Under the pieces are notes generated by a model. That model was not told the DNA's origin. It ran no database searches and saw only the letters and a list, made by a program, of their open reading frames with translations. This document shows, piece after piece, positions 26,037-32,933 of a stretch of DNA of 43,626 bases. Every line of letters begins with the position of its first letter. The first letter of the stretch is position 1. The position numbers were made by a program, and so were the translations under genes. This stretch comes from JAYZDB01 sp036338025. GTDB taxonomy: Bacteria > Planctomycetota > UBA1135 > UBA2386. The stretch spans positions 1 through 43,626 of the forward strand of contig JAYZDB010000201.1 in the NCBI GenBank assembly GCA_036338025.1, in the 5' to 3' direction.

Positions 26037-26585
26037 ATGAACGTCCTCAGCATCCAACCGACTCCCAATCCCCTGGCCTACAAGTTCGTCGTCAACCAGG
26101 TCCTGCAGGCCGACGGTAGCCGCTACTACAACAACCCTGCCGAGGCAGCATCCGATCCTCTAGGCACCGCACTGTTCGCCATTCCCGGGGTGACCACGGT
26201 GTATTTCGCCCAGGACTTCGCGACCATAACCAGCGCCGAGGGCTCCAACATCGAGACCTTACACCAGCAAGTCGGCGAGGTGCTCAAGACCCACGAAGGT
26301 GGCACGAGCGCCCCAGCCACCGACAGCCCTTCGATGGTCGAAGCGGTGACTGATGACAGTGAGTTGCTCAACTCGATCAACGCCATGCTCGACGACCGGG
26401 TCCGGCCCGCCTTGGCCGGTGACGGTGGCGGCCTGCAGATCATCCGGCTCGAAAGCAAGGTACTGACGATCCAGTATGAAGGCGCCTGCGGTACCTGTCC
26501 CAGTTCGATCGCCGGCACCCTGGCTGCGATCCAGAACCTGCTGCAGAGCGAGGTCGACGAAGAGCTGAGCGTCGTCAGCGGCTAG
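26037..26585 (+). CDS. Nfu-type iron-sulfur cluster scaffold with Nfu N-terminal domain
   Basis: 182 residues. Residues 1-85 are the Nfu N domain (IQPTPNPLAYKFVVNQ, then IPGVTTVYFAQDFATIT), a Ser/Thr/Pro linker follows, and the last 75 residues are a NifU C-terminal domain with the cluster site Cys151-x2-Cys154 (ACGTCPSS). This layout is that of mitochondrial NFU1 and its bacterial counterparts, carriers of [4Fe-4S] clusters. The start is ATG 26037; an upstream TTG extension has no support. It differs from the short Nfu at 16892, so the organism has at least two. Confidence 0.93.
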   Translation: MNVLSIQPTPNPLAYKFVVNQVLQADGSRYYNNPAEAASDPLGTALFAIPGVTTVYFAQDFATITSAEGSNIETLHQQVGEVLKTHEGGTSAPATDSPSMVEAVTDDSELLNSINAMLDDRVRPALAGDGGGLQIIRLESKVLTIQYEGACGTCPSSIAGTLAAIQNLLQSEVDEELSVVSG

Positions 26586-26621
26586 GCGGTCTACGCCCGA
26601 GCCTTGCACCAATTCCTCCTC

Positions 26622-26639
26622 CTGGAGCGGAGGCTCCAG
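26622..26639 (+). terminator. GC hairpin between nfu and the YkgJ-like gene
   Basis: CTGGAGC (26622-26628), loop GGAG (26629-26632), GCTCCAG (26633-26639): a perfect seven-pair stem 37 bases after the nfu stop and nine bases before the next GTG. The loop is a Shine-Dalgarno-like GGAG, though at 15 bases from the start it is far. Either an unassisted-looking terminator or a leader hairpin for the next gene. Confidence 0.4.
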
Positions 26640-26647
26640 CAACCACC

Positions 26648-27019
26648 GTGTCTTCGGAGCGGCCATTCCCGTTCGAATTCCGATGCCAGCGATCGGGCAA
26701 CTGCTGCTCGATTCCCGGTGGCGTGGTACGCGTCAGCCCCGAGGACATCGAAGCGATCGCGGATCACCTCGGCATGACGGTGGAGGCGACAAGATCCCGC
26801 TACCTGTCTGCCAGCGGTGAGCGACTCGCCGAAGGGCTATCGAGCCGCTGCGTGTTCCTGGAGGGCAGCCGTCAAACCAGTTGCGGGATCTACCCCGTGC
26901 GACCCGAAAAATGTCGGACCTGGCCGTATTGGCCCGAGTTGTTGGACAACCCCGAAGGCCTGCAGCGGGCGGCGGCCCTGTGTCCGGGAATCGTCCCAGG
27001 CCACCACGCCGGATCCTAG
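26648..27019 (+). CDS. YkgJ-family cysteine cluster protein
   Basis: 123 residues from GTG 26648. The family pattern is clear: FRCQRSGNCCSIPGG near the N-terminus, then RCVFLEG, SCGIYPVRPEKCRTWPYWPE, and a closing C in AALCPGI. These cysteines are thought to bind zinc or an Fe-S cluster; the biochemical role is unknown. Located behind the second nfu and convergent with pheT (31 bases between the ends). No membrane or export signal. Confidence 0.88.
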   Translation: MSSERPFPFEFRCQRSGNCCSIPGGVVRVSPEDIEAIADHLGMTVEATRSRYLSASGERLAEGLSSRCVFLEGSRQTSCGIYPVRPEKCRTWPYWPELLDNPEGLQRAAALCPGIVPGHHAGS

Positions 27020-27050
27020 CAACCCCTACCGCGCCAGCCTGCCCGCAGAC

Positions 27051-29438
27051 CTAGCCGCGCAGTTCCGCCTGCACCTCACCACAGCGCTCACGCACCTTGG
27101 AGAGGTATTTCTCCTCGTCCTTGCTGTCGAGGGTGCGGTCCGTAGCACCTAGAGTGACGGTGAAATTGAGGCTCTTCACACCTTCGGGAAGTTCCGCACC
27201 GCGGTAGGCCTCAAACAATTGAACGTTCATGACCAACTTGCGACCAACCTCGCGCAGGAAGTTTGCGCAAGTCTTGACCTGCACCCCGGTCGGCACCATC
27301 AAGGCGACGTCAACGGGCTGGGTCGGAAAGCGGGACACCTCGACGAACTTGTGTTCCTTCCGACCGACCCGCAACAACTGGCGAAGATCCAGGTTGGCGA
27401 TCGCGACACCACGCGGCAAGTCGAGATTGCGTGCAATCTGAGGGTGCAGGGTTCCGACATAGCCGACCACCTCGGCACCGCTGGTTAGCGCCACAGTCAT
27501 GCCTGGGTGAATCCACGGCAGATCGGTGTGCCCCATCAACTCATCGAGCTCGACTGCAAAGCCCTGACGCTTCAGCAGGGATACCAGGCCGGTCCGCAAA
27601 ACCGAATAGTCCGAACCTCCACGTTGCGCGAAGGCGATCGCCAACTCGCTGACCTCGTGGGCCAGGCCGTCTTGGTCCCTGGATTCCGGGTGATAACCCT
27701 TGCCGACTTCGAACAGGCGCACCGACTGGTAGTTTCGCAGGTTGGCGCCGAGGCAGGACAGCAGGCTCGGCAACACATGCCGACGCATCCGACAGATCTC
27801 GGGCGCCACCGGATTGCCGACGATGGTGTATTCGAGTTCTCGCGCTCCGACTGCCTCGAGTAGAGCATCCGGTTGGAAGCTGTAGTTGTAGACCTCGTTG
27901 GCTGACAACTCCAAGGCCGCAGCCCTGGACAGATCACGAGCCAGGTTGAGTTCCTCGTCCCGGTGCGGCACCGCGACGATCGACGAGAGGGGAACCTCCG
28001 GGATGTTGTCGTAGCGGAACATCCGCCCGATCTCCTCGATCAAGTCGTCTTCGATGCCGATGTCCTTGGATGCCCGCATCGACGGAACCGTGACGTCGAA
28101 GCCATCGTCAGCATCCCTGACCTCGAATTCCAGGCTCTCGAGAATCGAACGGACCTGCTGGTCGGGAACCTGAATGCCGAGCTTGAGGTCGAGTCGCGCC
28201 TTGCGCAACCGGATGATGACCGGTTCGTAGCGCCACTGGGCAGGATCTGCCAGCGGCCCGCTCGGCGCGGCACCGGGGCACAAGTCCTGCAACATCCCGA
28301 CGAATCGGTGGATGCCAAGTTCGGCATTGGCCGGATCCAGGGTCTTCTCGAACCGGGCGCTGGAGTCGGTGCGCAGCCCGAGTCGAACGCTGGTACGTCG
28401 CACAGTCGCAGCATGGAAGGTCGCCGATTCGAGGAACAGTTCGGTGGTCTCGTCATCAACCATCGAACCCTGCCCGCCCATGATGCCTGCCAAAGCCACT
28501 GGCTCGCCACCAGAGGTGATCAGCAAATCCTCTTCCGTCAGGTCCCGTGACATCTCGTCGAGCGTCGTCATGGTCTCACCAGCCTTGGCACGACGAACTA
28601 CCACGTCACTCCGCAGACGCCGGCGATCAAATGCATGCATCGGTTGCCCAAGGTCGAGCATGACGAAATTCGTCAGGTCGACGAGCAGGTTGATCGAGCG
28701 CTGACCAACTGCGTGCAACAAGTAGCGCAGCCAGTCCGGCGACCGGGTCGCCTTGACTCCTCCGATGCACAGGCCGGTGTATCGCGGACAAGCTGCCAGA
28801 TCCTCGATACTCACATCGAGGGCCTCACCGCTGGCCGGGAACTCCACCGGGCGGCCATATTCCTGCAACTCCAGGTTCAGGATGGCAGCGAGTTCGCGGG
28901 CGATGCCGTAGTGCCCCCACAGGTCCGGGCGGTGATTGATCGACTTGTTGTCAATCTCCAGCACGTGGTCGAGGAAAGACACCACACGGCTGAACTCGAC
29001 GCCAGCTGAGTAATCCTTGTCGAGCACGATGATGCCGTCGTGTTCCTCGGACAGGCCGAGTTCACTCTCAGAGCAGATCATCCCCATGGACACCTGGCCG
29101 CGTATCTTGCCCTGCTTGATCTTGGTCCCATCAGGCAACGCCTGGCCGGGTTGGATCACGACCACGCGCTGGTCAGCGGCGACATTGGAGGCCCCGCACA
29201 CGATCTGTAGCGGTTCACCGCCCGCCCCGATGTCGACGGTGCAGACCGAGAGCTTGTCCGCGTCGGGATGCTTCTCCCGCGTCAAGACATGCCCGATCAC
29301 CAAGTCTTCCAAGCCAGCGCCGAAGGTGGTGATCTTCTCCACCTCGGCCGTGCTCATCGTCAGGGCATCGCGAACGTCTTCGGGGCTCTGACCCCCGAGA
29401 TCGACATAGCGATTCAACCAATTGCTGGAGATCAACAC
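27051..29438 (-). CDS. pheT: Phenylalanine-tRNA ligase beta subunit
   Basis: 795 residues, the large non-catalytic subunit of the alpha2beta2 PheRS, with tRNA-binding, editing (B3/B4), B5, catalytic-like and FDX-ACB domains. The start is a GTG at 29438: MLISSNWLNRYVDLGG is the standard N-terminus, one base behind the pheS stop (TGACGTG), with GAGGTG upstream. The open frame extends further in front but overlaps pheS and is not used. Visible blocks are VIGHVLTREKHPDADKLSVC (tRNA-bind domain), HRPDLWGHYGIAREL, and MPVDVALM-type FDX-ACB start (RFPTQPVDVALMVP). Confidence 0.96.
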   Translation of the reverse strand: MLISSNWLNRYVDLGGQSPEDVRDALTMSTAEVEKITTFGAGLEDLVIGHVLTREKHPDADKLSVCTVDIGAGGEPLQIVCGASNVAADQRVVVIQPGQALPDGTKIKQGKIRGQVSMGMICSESELGLSEEHDGIIVLDKDYSAGVEFSRVVSFLDHVLEIDNKSINHRPDLWGHYGIARELAAILNLELQEYGRPVEFPASGEALDVSIEDLAACPRYTGLCIGGVKATRSPDWLRYLLHAVGQRSINLLVDLTNFVMLDLGQPMHAFDRRRLRSDVVVRRAKAGETMTTLDEMSRDLTEEDLLITSGGEPVALAGIMGGQGSMVDDETTELFLESATFHAATVRRTSVRLGLRTDSSARFEKTLDPANAELGIHRFVGMLQDLCPGAAPSGPLADPAQWRYEPVIIRLRKARLDLKLGIQVPDQQVRSILESLEFEVRDADDGFDVTVPSMRASKDIGIEDDLIEEIGRMFRYDNIPEVPLSSIVAVPHRDEELNLARDLSRAAALELSANEVYNYSFQPDALLEAVGARELEYTIVGNPVAPEICRMRRHVLPSLLSCLGANLRNYQSVRLFEVGKGYHPESRDQDGLAHEVSELAIAFAQRGGSDYSVLRTGLVSLLKRQGFAVELDELMGHTDLPWIHPGMTVALTSGAEVVGYVGTLHPQIARNLDLPRGVAIANLDLRQLLRVGRKEHKFVEVSRFPTQPVDVALMVPTGVQVKTCANFLREVGRKLVMNVQLFEAYRGAELPEGVKSLNFTVTLGATDRTLDSKDEEKYLSKVRERCGEVQAELRG

Positions 29439-29439
29439 G

Positions 29440-30462
29440 TCAGGACACCTCGTCGAACTGCTCGAGGAACCGCAGATCGCCACCCATGAAGTAGCGGATG
29501 TCGTTGATGCCATAACGCAGCATCACGACTCGTTGTAGTCCCATACCAAACGCGAACCCGGTGTATTCCTCCGGGTCGATGCCACCGGCCTCCAAGACCT
29601 TCGGGTGCACCATTCCGCACGGCAAGATCTCAATCCACCCGGATTGTTTGCAAACCTTGCAACCGCGACCCTCGCAGAACGCGCAGTTGACATCCAGTTC
29701 GAAACCCGGCTCCACGAACGGAAAGAAGCCAGGCCGCAGGCGCACGTGAATATCCTCGCGCCGCAAGATCACCCGCAGGCAGGTCTTCATGGTGTGGATC
29801 AGGTTGGCGGTCGATACACCCTTGTCCACCACCAGGCCTTCCATTTGGTAAAAGGTGTGTTCGTGGCTGGCGTCCACCGCCTCTTGACGAAAGCAGCGAC
29901 CCGGCGCGATGACCTTCAGGGGTGCGCCGAAGCGTCGCATGGCTCGCACCTGCACCGGCGAAGTATGGGTCCGCAGCAAGGTGCCGTCCGTGTTCCAGAA
30001 GGTGTCCTGGGTTGCCCGGGCCGGGTGGTCGTCTGGGATGTTGAGCGCTTCGAAGTTGTAGAACTCCGACTCGATTTCCGGACCGTCTTGCCAGGTGAAG
30101 CCCAGGGAGGTGAACAGGTCCACGAGTTCGTTCTGCACCACGCTGATCGGATGCAGGGTGCCACGCATCCGCGCCGGACCGGGCTCGGTAGGATCAAAAT
30201 CCGGGGCCGCCAGATCCCGCTGCATCTGCTCTTGCGCCAACACTTCGCGGCGATCATCGAGCACCTTGGCGAGTTCAACCTTGAGCTGGTTGTAGGCCTT
30301 GCCAGCAGCCGGACGCTCTTCTGCGGGCAAGGAAGACACCGACTTGACCAGGTCCTGGATGGCGCCCTTCTTGCCAAATAGCATCGAGTCGACCTGCTTC
30401 AAGGCCGCTTCGTCAGCCGCGCTCTCGATGGCTTGGAGCCACTCCTGTCGTCGCTTCTCCAT
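29440..30462 (-). CDS. pheS: Phenylalanine-tRNA ligase alpha subunit
   Basis: 340 residues, catalytic subunit of PheRS. Class II motif 2 is FRQEAVDASHEHTFYQMEG, motif 3 is GFAFGMGLQRVVMLRYGI, and the helical coiled-coil N-terminus covers residues 1-85. Unlike the E. coli enzyme it has a Cys insertion (NCAFCEGRGCKVCKQSGW, four cysteines in CxxC pairs), common in many other bacterial PheS and possibly a zinc site. The Shine-Dalgarno GAGGAAG lies about nine bases before ATG 30462. It is followed immediately by pheT and preceded by rplT across a 98-base gap with a strong hairpin. Confidence 0.97.
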   Translation of the reverse strand: MEKRRQEWLQAIESAADEAALKQVDSMLFGKKGAIQDLVKSVSSLPAEERPAAGKAYNQLKVELAKVLDDRREVLAQEQMQRDLAAPDFDPTEPGPARMRGTLHPISVVQNELVDLFTSLGFTWQDGPEIESEFYNFEALNIPDDHPARATQDTFWNTDGTLLRTHTSPVQVRAMRRFGAPLKVIAPGRCFRQEAVDASHEHTFYQMEGLVVDKGVSTANLIHTMKTCLRVILRREDIHVRLRPGFFPFVEPGFELDVNCAFCEGRGCKVCKQSGWIEILPCGMVHPKVLEAGGIDPEEYTGFAFGMGLQRVVMLRYGINDIRYFMGGDLRFLEQFDEVS

Positions 30463-30486
30463 GTTGGCTTCTTCCTCAATGCAGTT

Positions 30487-30521
30487 GCAGCCTGGGAGCG
30501 GAGGGTTCGCTGCCAGGCTGC
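30487..30521 (-). promoter_or_regulatory. Long hairpin in the rplT-pheS spacer
   Basis: GCAGCCTGG (30487-30495) pairs with CCAGGCTGC (30513-30521), then a G/G mismatch, then AGCG (30497-30500) with CGCT (30508-30511) around a seven-base loop: thirteen pairs in all. It lies 25 bases before the pheS start. With no T-run it may be a processing site, an attenuator-like element that lowers pheST expression relative to ribosomal proteins, or a factor-dependent terminator. No Phe-rich leader peptide is evident. Confidence 0.5.
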
Positions 30522-30560
30522 CGGGAGGCGCCGTCGGACGCCACTCGATACTCTACCCGC

Positions 30561-30914
30561 TTACGCCAGCGCGGCCTTGGCCTGATCGACGAGCTTGGTA
30601 AAGGTATCGGGGTCGTGAATGGCGAGTTCCGAGAGTTCCTTCCGGTTGAGCTTGATGCCGGCCTTTTGGACACCGTTGATGAAACGACTGTAGAGCATGC
30701 CGTGGCTCTGAGCGGCAGCACTCAGGCGGGCGATCCAGAGCTGACGAAACTGCCGCTTCTTCTGTCGCCGGCCGGCAAACGCAAACGCGTCGGCCCGCAT
30801 GGTGGCCTCGGTGGCGGTCCGGATCAGGCGACTACGCGCACCACGGAACCCCTTCGCTCGCTTGAGGATCCGGTTCTTACGCTGTCTTCCGGCGGGACCG
30901 TATGTTGCGCGCAT
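30561..30914 (-). CDS. rplT: Ribosomal protein bL20
   Basis: 117 residues, the standard length. RILKRAKGFRGARSRLIRTA, FAGRRQKKRQFRQLWIARLSA and SRFINGVQKAGIKLNRKELSELA are the L20 signature. It binds 23S rRNA early in large-subunit assembly. The N-terminus MRATYGPAGRQ lacks one residue relative to many homologues. Located 33 bases after rpmI and before pheST, the usual infC-rpmI-rplT-pheST order. Confidence 0.98.
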   Translation of the reverse strand: MRATYGPAGRQRKNRILKRAKGFRGARSRLIRTATEATMRADAFAFAGRRQKKRQFRQLWIARLSAAAQSHGMLYSRFINGVQKAGIKLNRKELSELAIHDPDTFTKLVDQAKAALA

Positions 30915-30947
30915 TGCTCTACTCTAGGTTGGGTGGCAGTTGGTGGC

Positions 30948-31142
30948 TTAGCCGTGCAGGCAGGCCGCCATGTTCTTGCCATGCTTTCCGGGCAGGATCC
31001 GCGCCTGGCGCAAGTTGCGCTTGCGCTTACGATCACGACGAGCCAGGAGATGAGACGTAAATGCCTGGTGACGCTTGACCTTGCCGCTCTTGGTCAGCTT
31101 CATCCGTTTGGCGACGCCCTTCTTGGTCTTCTGCTTCGTCAT
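30948..31142 (-). CDS. rpmI: Ribosomal protein bL35
   Basis: 64 residues: KQKTKKGVAKRMKLTKSGK followed by KRHQAFTSHLLARRDRKRKR is bL35, with the typical basic composition. The start ATG 31142 has GGGAG six bases upstream on the minus strand; the open frame continues further but is not coding there. Directly upstream (31150-31157) is a run of eight C on the coding strand. In most bacteria infC is next, but here an oppositely oriented gene lies in between, so rpmI needs its own promoter in the 76-base gap or transcription reading through. Confidence 0.96.
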   Translation of the reverse strand: MTKQKTKKGVAKRMKLTKSGKVKRHQAFTSHLLARRDRKRKRNLRQARILPGKHGKNMAACLHG

Positions 31143-31218
31143 GCGGGCTCCCGGGGGGGGAAAGGGCGAAAAAACTAGCCAGGGGGCTCCCAGCGAGCAA
31201 GGATTCCGGTGAAATCTT

Positions 31219-32100
31219 TTGGGTCGCAAGGGAATGTGGCCCAAAGAGATCTGGACTCCGGGGCCATGCCCGGCAACATCCTCGGCGATGCTGGCAGGCC
31301 TGCTCCAAATCACCGCGTTCGTCGCCGTCGCCGCAGCGGCCGTATGGCCGCGCCTGCGGAGCCACGCAGCCATCCTCCTGTTCGGCCTGGCGGCTACTGC
31401 GATCAGCCTGGCGCTGCTCGAACCGGGGCCCCGCAGCCTCACCATCACGCACCAGTTCCCGGCCTACGTCGAACTCGCAGTCCTGCCCAAGGACTTCGTG
31501 GTGGAGACCTTACAGGGCATTCCAGCCAGTCGCTGGGGTCTCCTGCTGGCTGGATTTTGCGGCGCCTGGGGAATCTGGCTGTTGGTGCAGCGTGGCGGGC
31601 AACCCGCCCGGGCCTTTGGTGCGCCCTTGTTGCTGGCCTGGTCGGGCTGCGCGCTCCAACTGCTGCTGGAAAAGGCAGCCGGACCGTCCGAACTGTTCCT
31701 GCCCTTCGACCTGGCGCCGGACCGCGCACTATTCCCCGCCACCCTTGCCGGCGCCCTGCTGCTGGCCCGGCCCGGCCGCAAACTCCTCTCGATGGTGGTC
31801 TACCTGGCCCTGTTCATCGCCGTCACCCGGCTGCCCCTGGCAGTCTTTGGGACCCTGGCGACCCAGGGTGCATGGGGCACCCACCTAGACGTCCACGACA
31901 CCACCTACTTTGTGCCCCCAGGTGGTGGCGGCCTCGGCCTCGAAGTCCAGTCCGGAGACAGCCAACAGCTGTTCTGGATGACGTGGGCCCCCCACCTCAT
32001 CGTGTTTCCGGCGGTCTACATGATGAGCGTCGGTGGTGTCGCCTTCCTCTCCCTGATGTGGGCACAGCAGCAGCGGGAAAACCAGAGCCAGGGCGCCTGA
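31219..32100 (+). CDS. Polytopic membrane protein of unknown function
   Basis: 293 residues from TTG 31219, or about 270 from ATG 31288; the start is uncertain as no good Shine-Dalgarno exists. About seven hydrophobic segments: LLQITAFVAVAAAAVW, AAILLFGLAATAISLALL, WGLLLAGFCGAWGIWLLV, FGAPLLLAWSGCALQLLL, LFPATLAGALLLA, LLSMVVYLALFIAVTRLPL and, at the end, HLIVFPAVYMMSVGGVAFL. An extramembrane stretch carries THLDVHDTTYFVPPGG. I recognise no family. It sits on the opposite strand between infC and rpmI, so it is out of place in the translation cluster. Codon use looks like its neighbours. Confidence 0.72.
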   Translation: MGRKGMWPKEIWTPGPCPATSSAMLAGLLQITAFVAVAAAAVWPRLRSHAAILLFGLAATAISLALLEPGPRSLTITHQFPAYVELAVLPKDFVVETLQGIPASRWGLLLAGFCGAWGIWLLVQRGGQPARAFGAPLLLAWSGCALQLLLEKAAGPSELFLPFDLAPDRALFPATLAGALLLARPGRKLLSMVVYLALFIAVTRLPLAVFGTLATQGAWGTHLDVHDTTYFVPPGGGGLGLEVQSGDSQQLFWMTWAPHLIVFPAVYMMSVGGVAFLSLMWAQQQRENQSQGA

Positions 32101-32101
32101 G

Positions 32102-32136
32102 CCGACGCCACAGCGTGGGCCCGTCACCAGCGTCGG
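32102..32136. terminator. Inverted repeat between convergent genes
   Basis: CCGACGC (32102-32108) is mirrored by GCGTCGG (32130-32136) across 21 bases, in the 77-base gap between the membrane-protein stop and the infC stop. Position suits a bidirectional terminator; the loop is long and no T-run follows. Confidence 0.35.
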
Positions 32137-32177
32137 ACTGGTCTGCCGCGCCCGGCCAACGATGATCCGCGAACCGG

Positions 32178-32717
32178 CTACTTCTTGGCCAGGAGCATGA
32201 TCATGCGGCGACCTTCCATGCGAGGCGCGCGCTCGATCTTGGCCACGTCGGCCAGTTGCTCGAAGACGTAGTCACAAACCGCGCGGGCGTTGTCCTTGTG
32301 CATCATCTCGCGGCCACGCAGGAGGCAGACTACCTGCACCTTGTCGCCATTCTCGAAGAAGCCACGCGCACGCTTGACCTTCACCTGGATGTCATGCTCG
32401 GCGATCTTGGGTCGGACCCGGACCTCCTTGACCTGCACCTGGTGCTGCTTCTTCTTGCTGGCCTGCTCCTTCTTCTTCGTCTCGTACTTGTACTTGCCGA
32501 AGTCCATGATCTTGCAGACCGGCGGACGCTGATTGGGAGCGATTTCGACGAGATCCAAACCCTTGCGGTTGGCAATGGCCTGCGCGTCCGCGGTCTCAAG
32601 GACCCCAAGCGCTTCGCCTTCATCGTCGATGACCCGGATCTGCTTGATCCGAATCTGGTGGTTGACCCTCGGGCCAGGGTCTCGTGTTGGACGCCCGCGG
32701 AAAGGGCGTCTAGGCAT
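32178..32717 (-). CDS. infC: Translation initiation factor IF-3
   Basis: 179 residues. The signatures VNHQIRIKQIRVIDDEGEALGV, LDLVEIAPNQRPPVCKIMDFGKYKYE and the C-terminal domain (VKRARGFFENGDKVQVV, IERAPRMEGRRMIMLLAKK) identify IF-3, which binds the 30S subunit and checks start codons. It uses an ATG start, not the rare AUU that gives autoregulation in enterobacteria. A basic, Pro/Arg-rich N-terminal stretch of about 16 residues precedes the domain. It follows thrS across a 216-base gap, and the next gene downstream is on the other strand. Confidence 0.97.
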   Translation of the reverse strand: MPRRPFRGRPTRDPGPRVNHQIRIKQIRVIDDEGEALGVLETADAQAIANRKGLDLVEIAPNQRPPVCKIMDFGKYKYETKKKEQASKKKQHQVQVKEVRVRPKIAEHDIQVKVKRARGFFENGDKVQVVCLLRGREMMHKDNARAVCDYVFEQLADVAKIERAPRMEGRRMIMLLAKK

Positions 32718-32912
32718 CCGGCCTTGTCCTCATACTCATTACGATTTGGATTTCCTCTGGTTGGAATAAGAAAGGGGGTTCCCATCGCGAATCCGAGGTG
32801 GGAGACATCTGACTCGAATCGACCGAGACAGCAGCGTGGGAAAGTTCAGAGCATAGCCGCGTACACCGCAGGACTGCAGCCCCGAAAACCACCTCCGGCG
32901 CGGATTTCGCCT

Positions 32913-32930
32913 GCCCGACTCTCACCGGGC
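32913..32930 (-). terminator. Small hairpin just after thrS
   Basis: GCCCG (32913-32917) and CGGGC (32926-32930) form a five-pair stem with an eight-base loop, four bases past the thrS stop. Weak, without a T-run. The rest of the 32718-32933 gap, the infC leader, shows no strong structure. Confidence 0.25.
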
Positions 32931-32933
32931 GGC

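Noticed and set aside
32718..32933. Rare AUU start or an L20-type pseudoknot leader for infC
   Set aside because: The infC start is ATG and I could not identify a long-range L20 mimic structure by eye.
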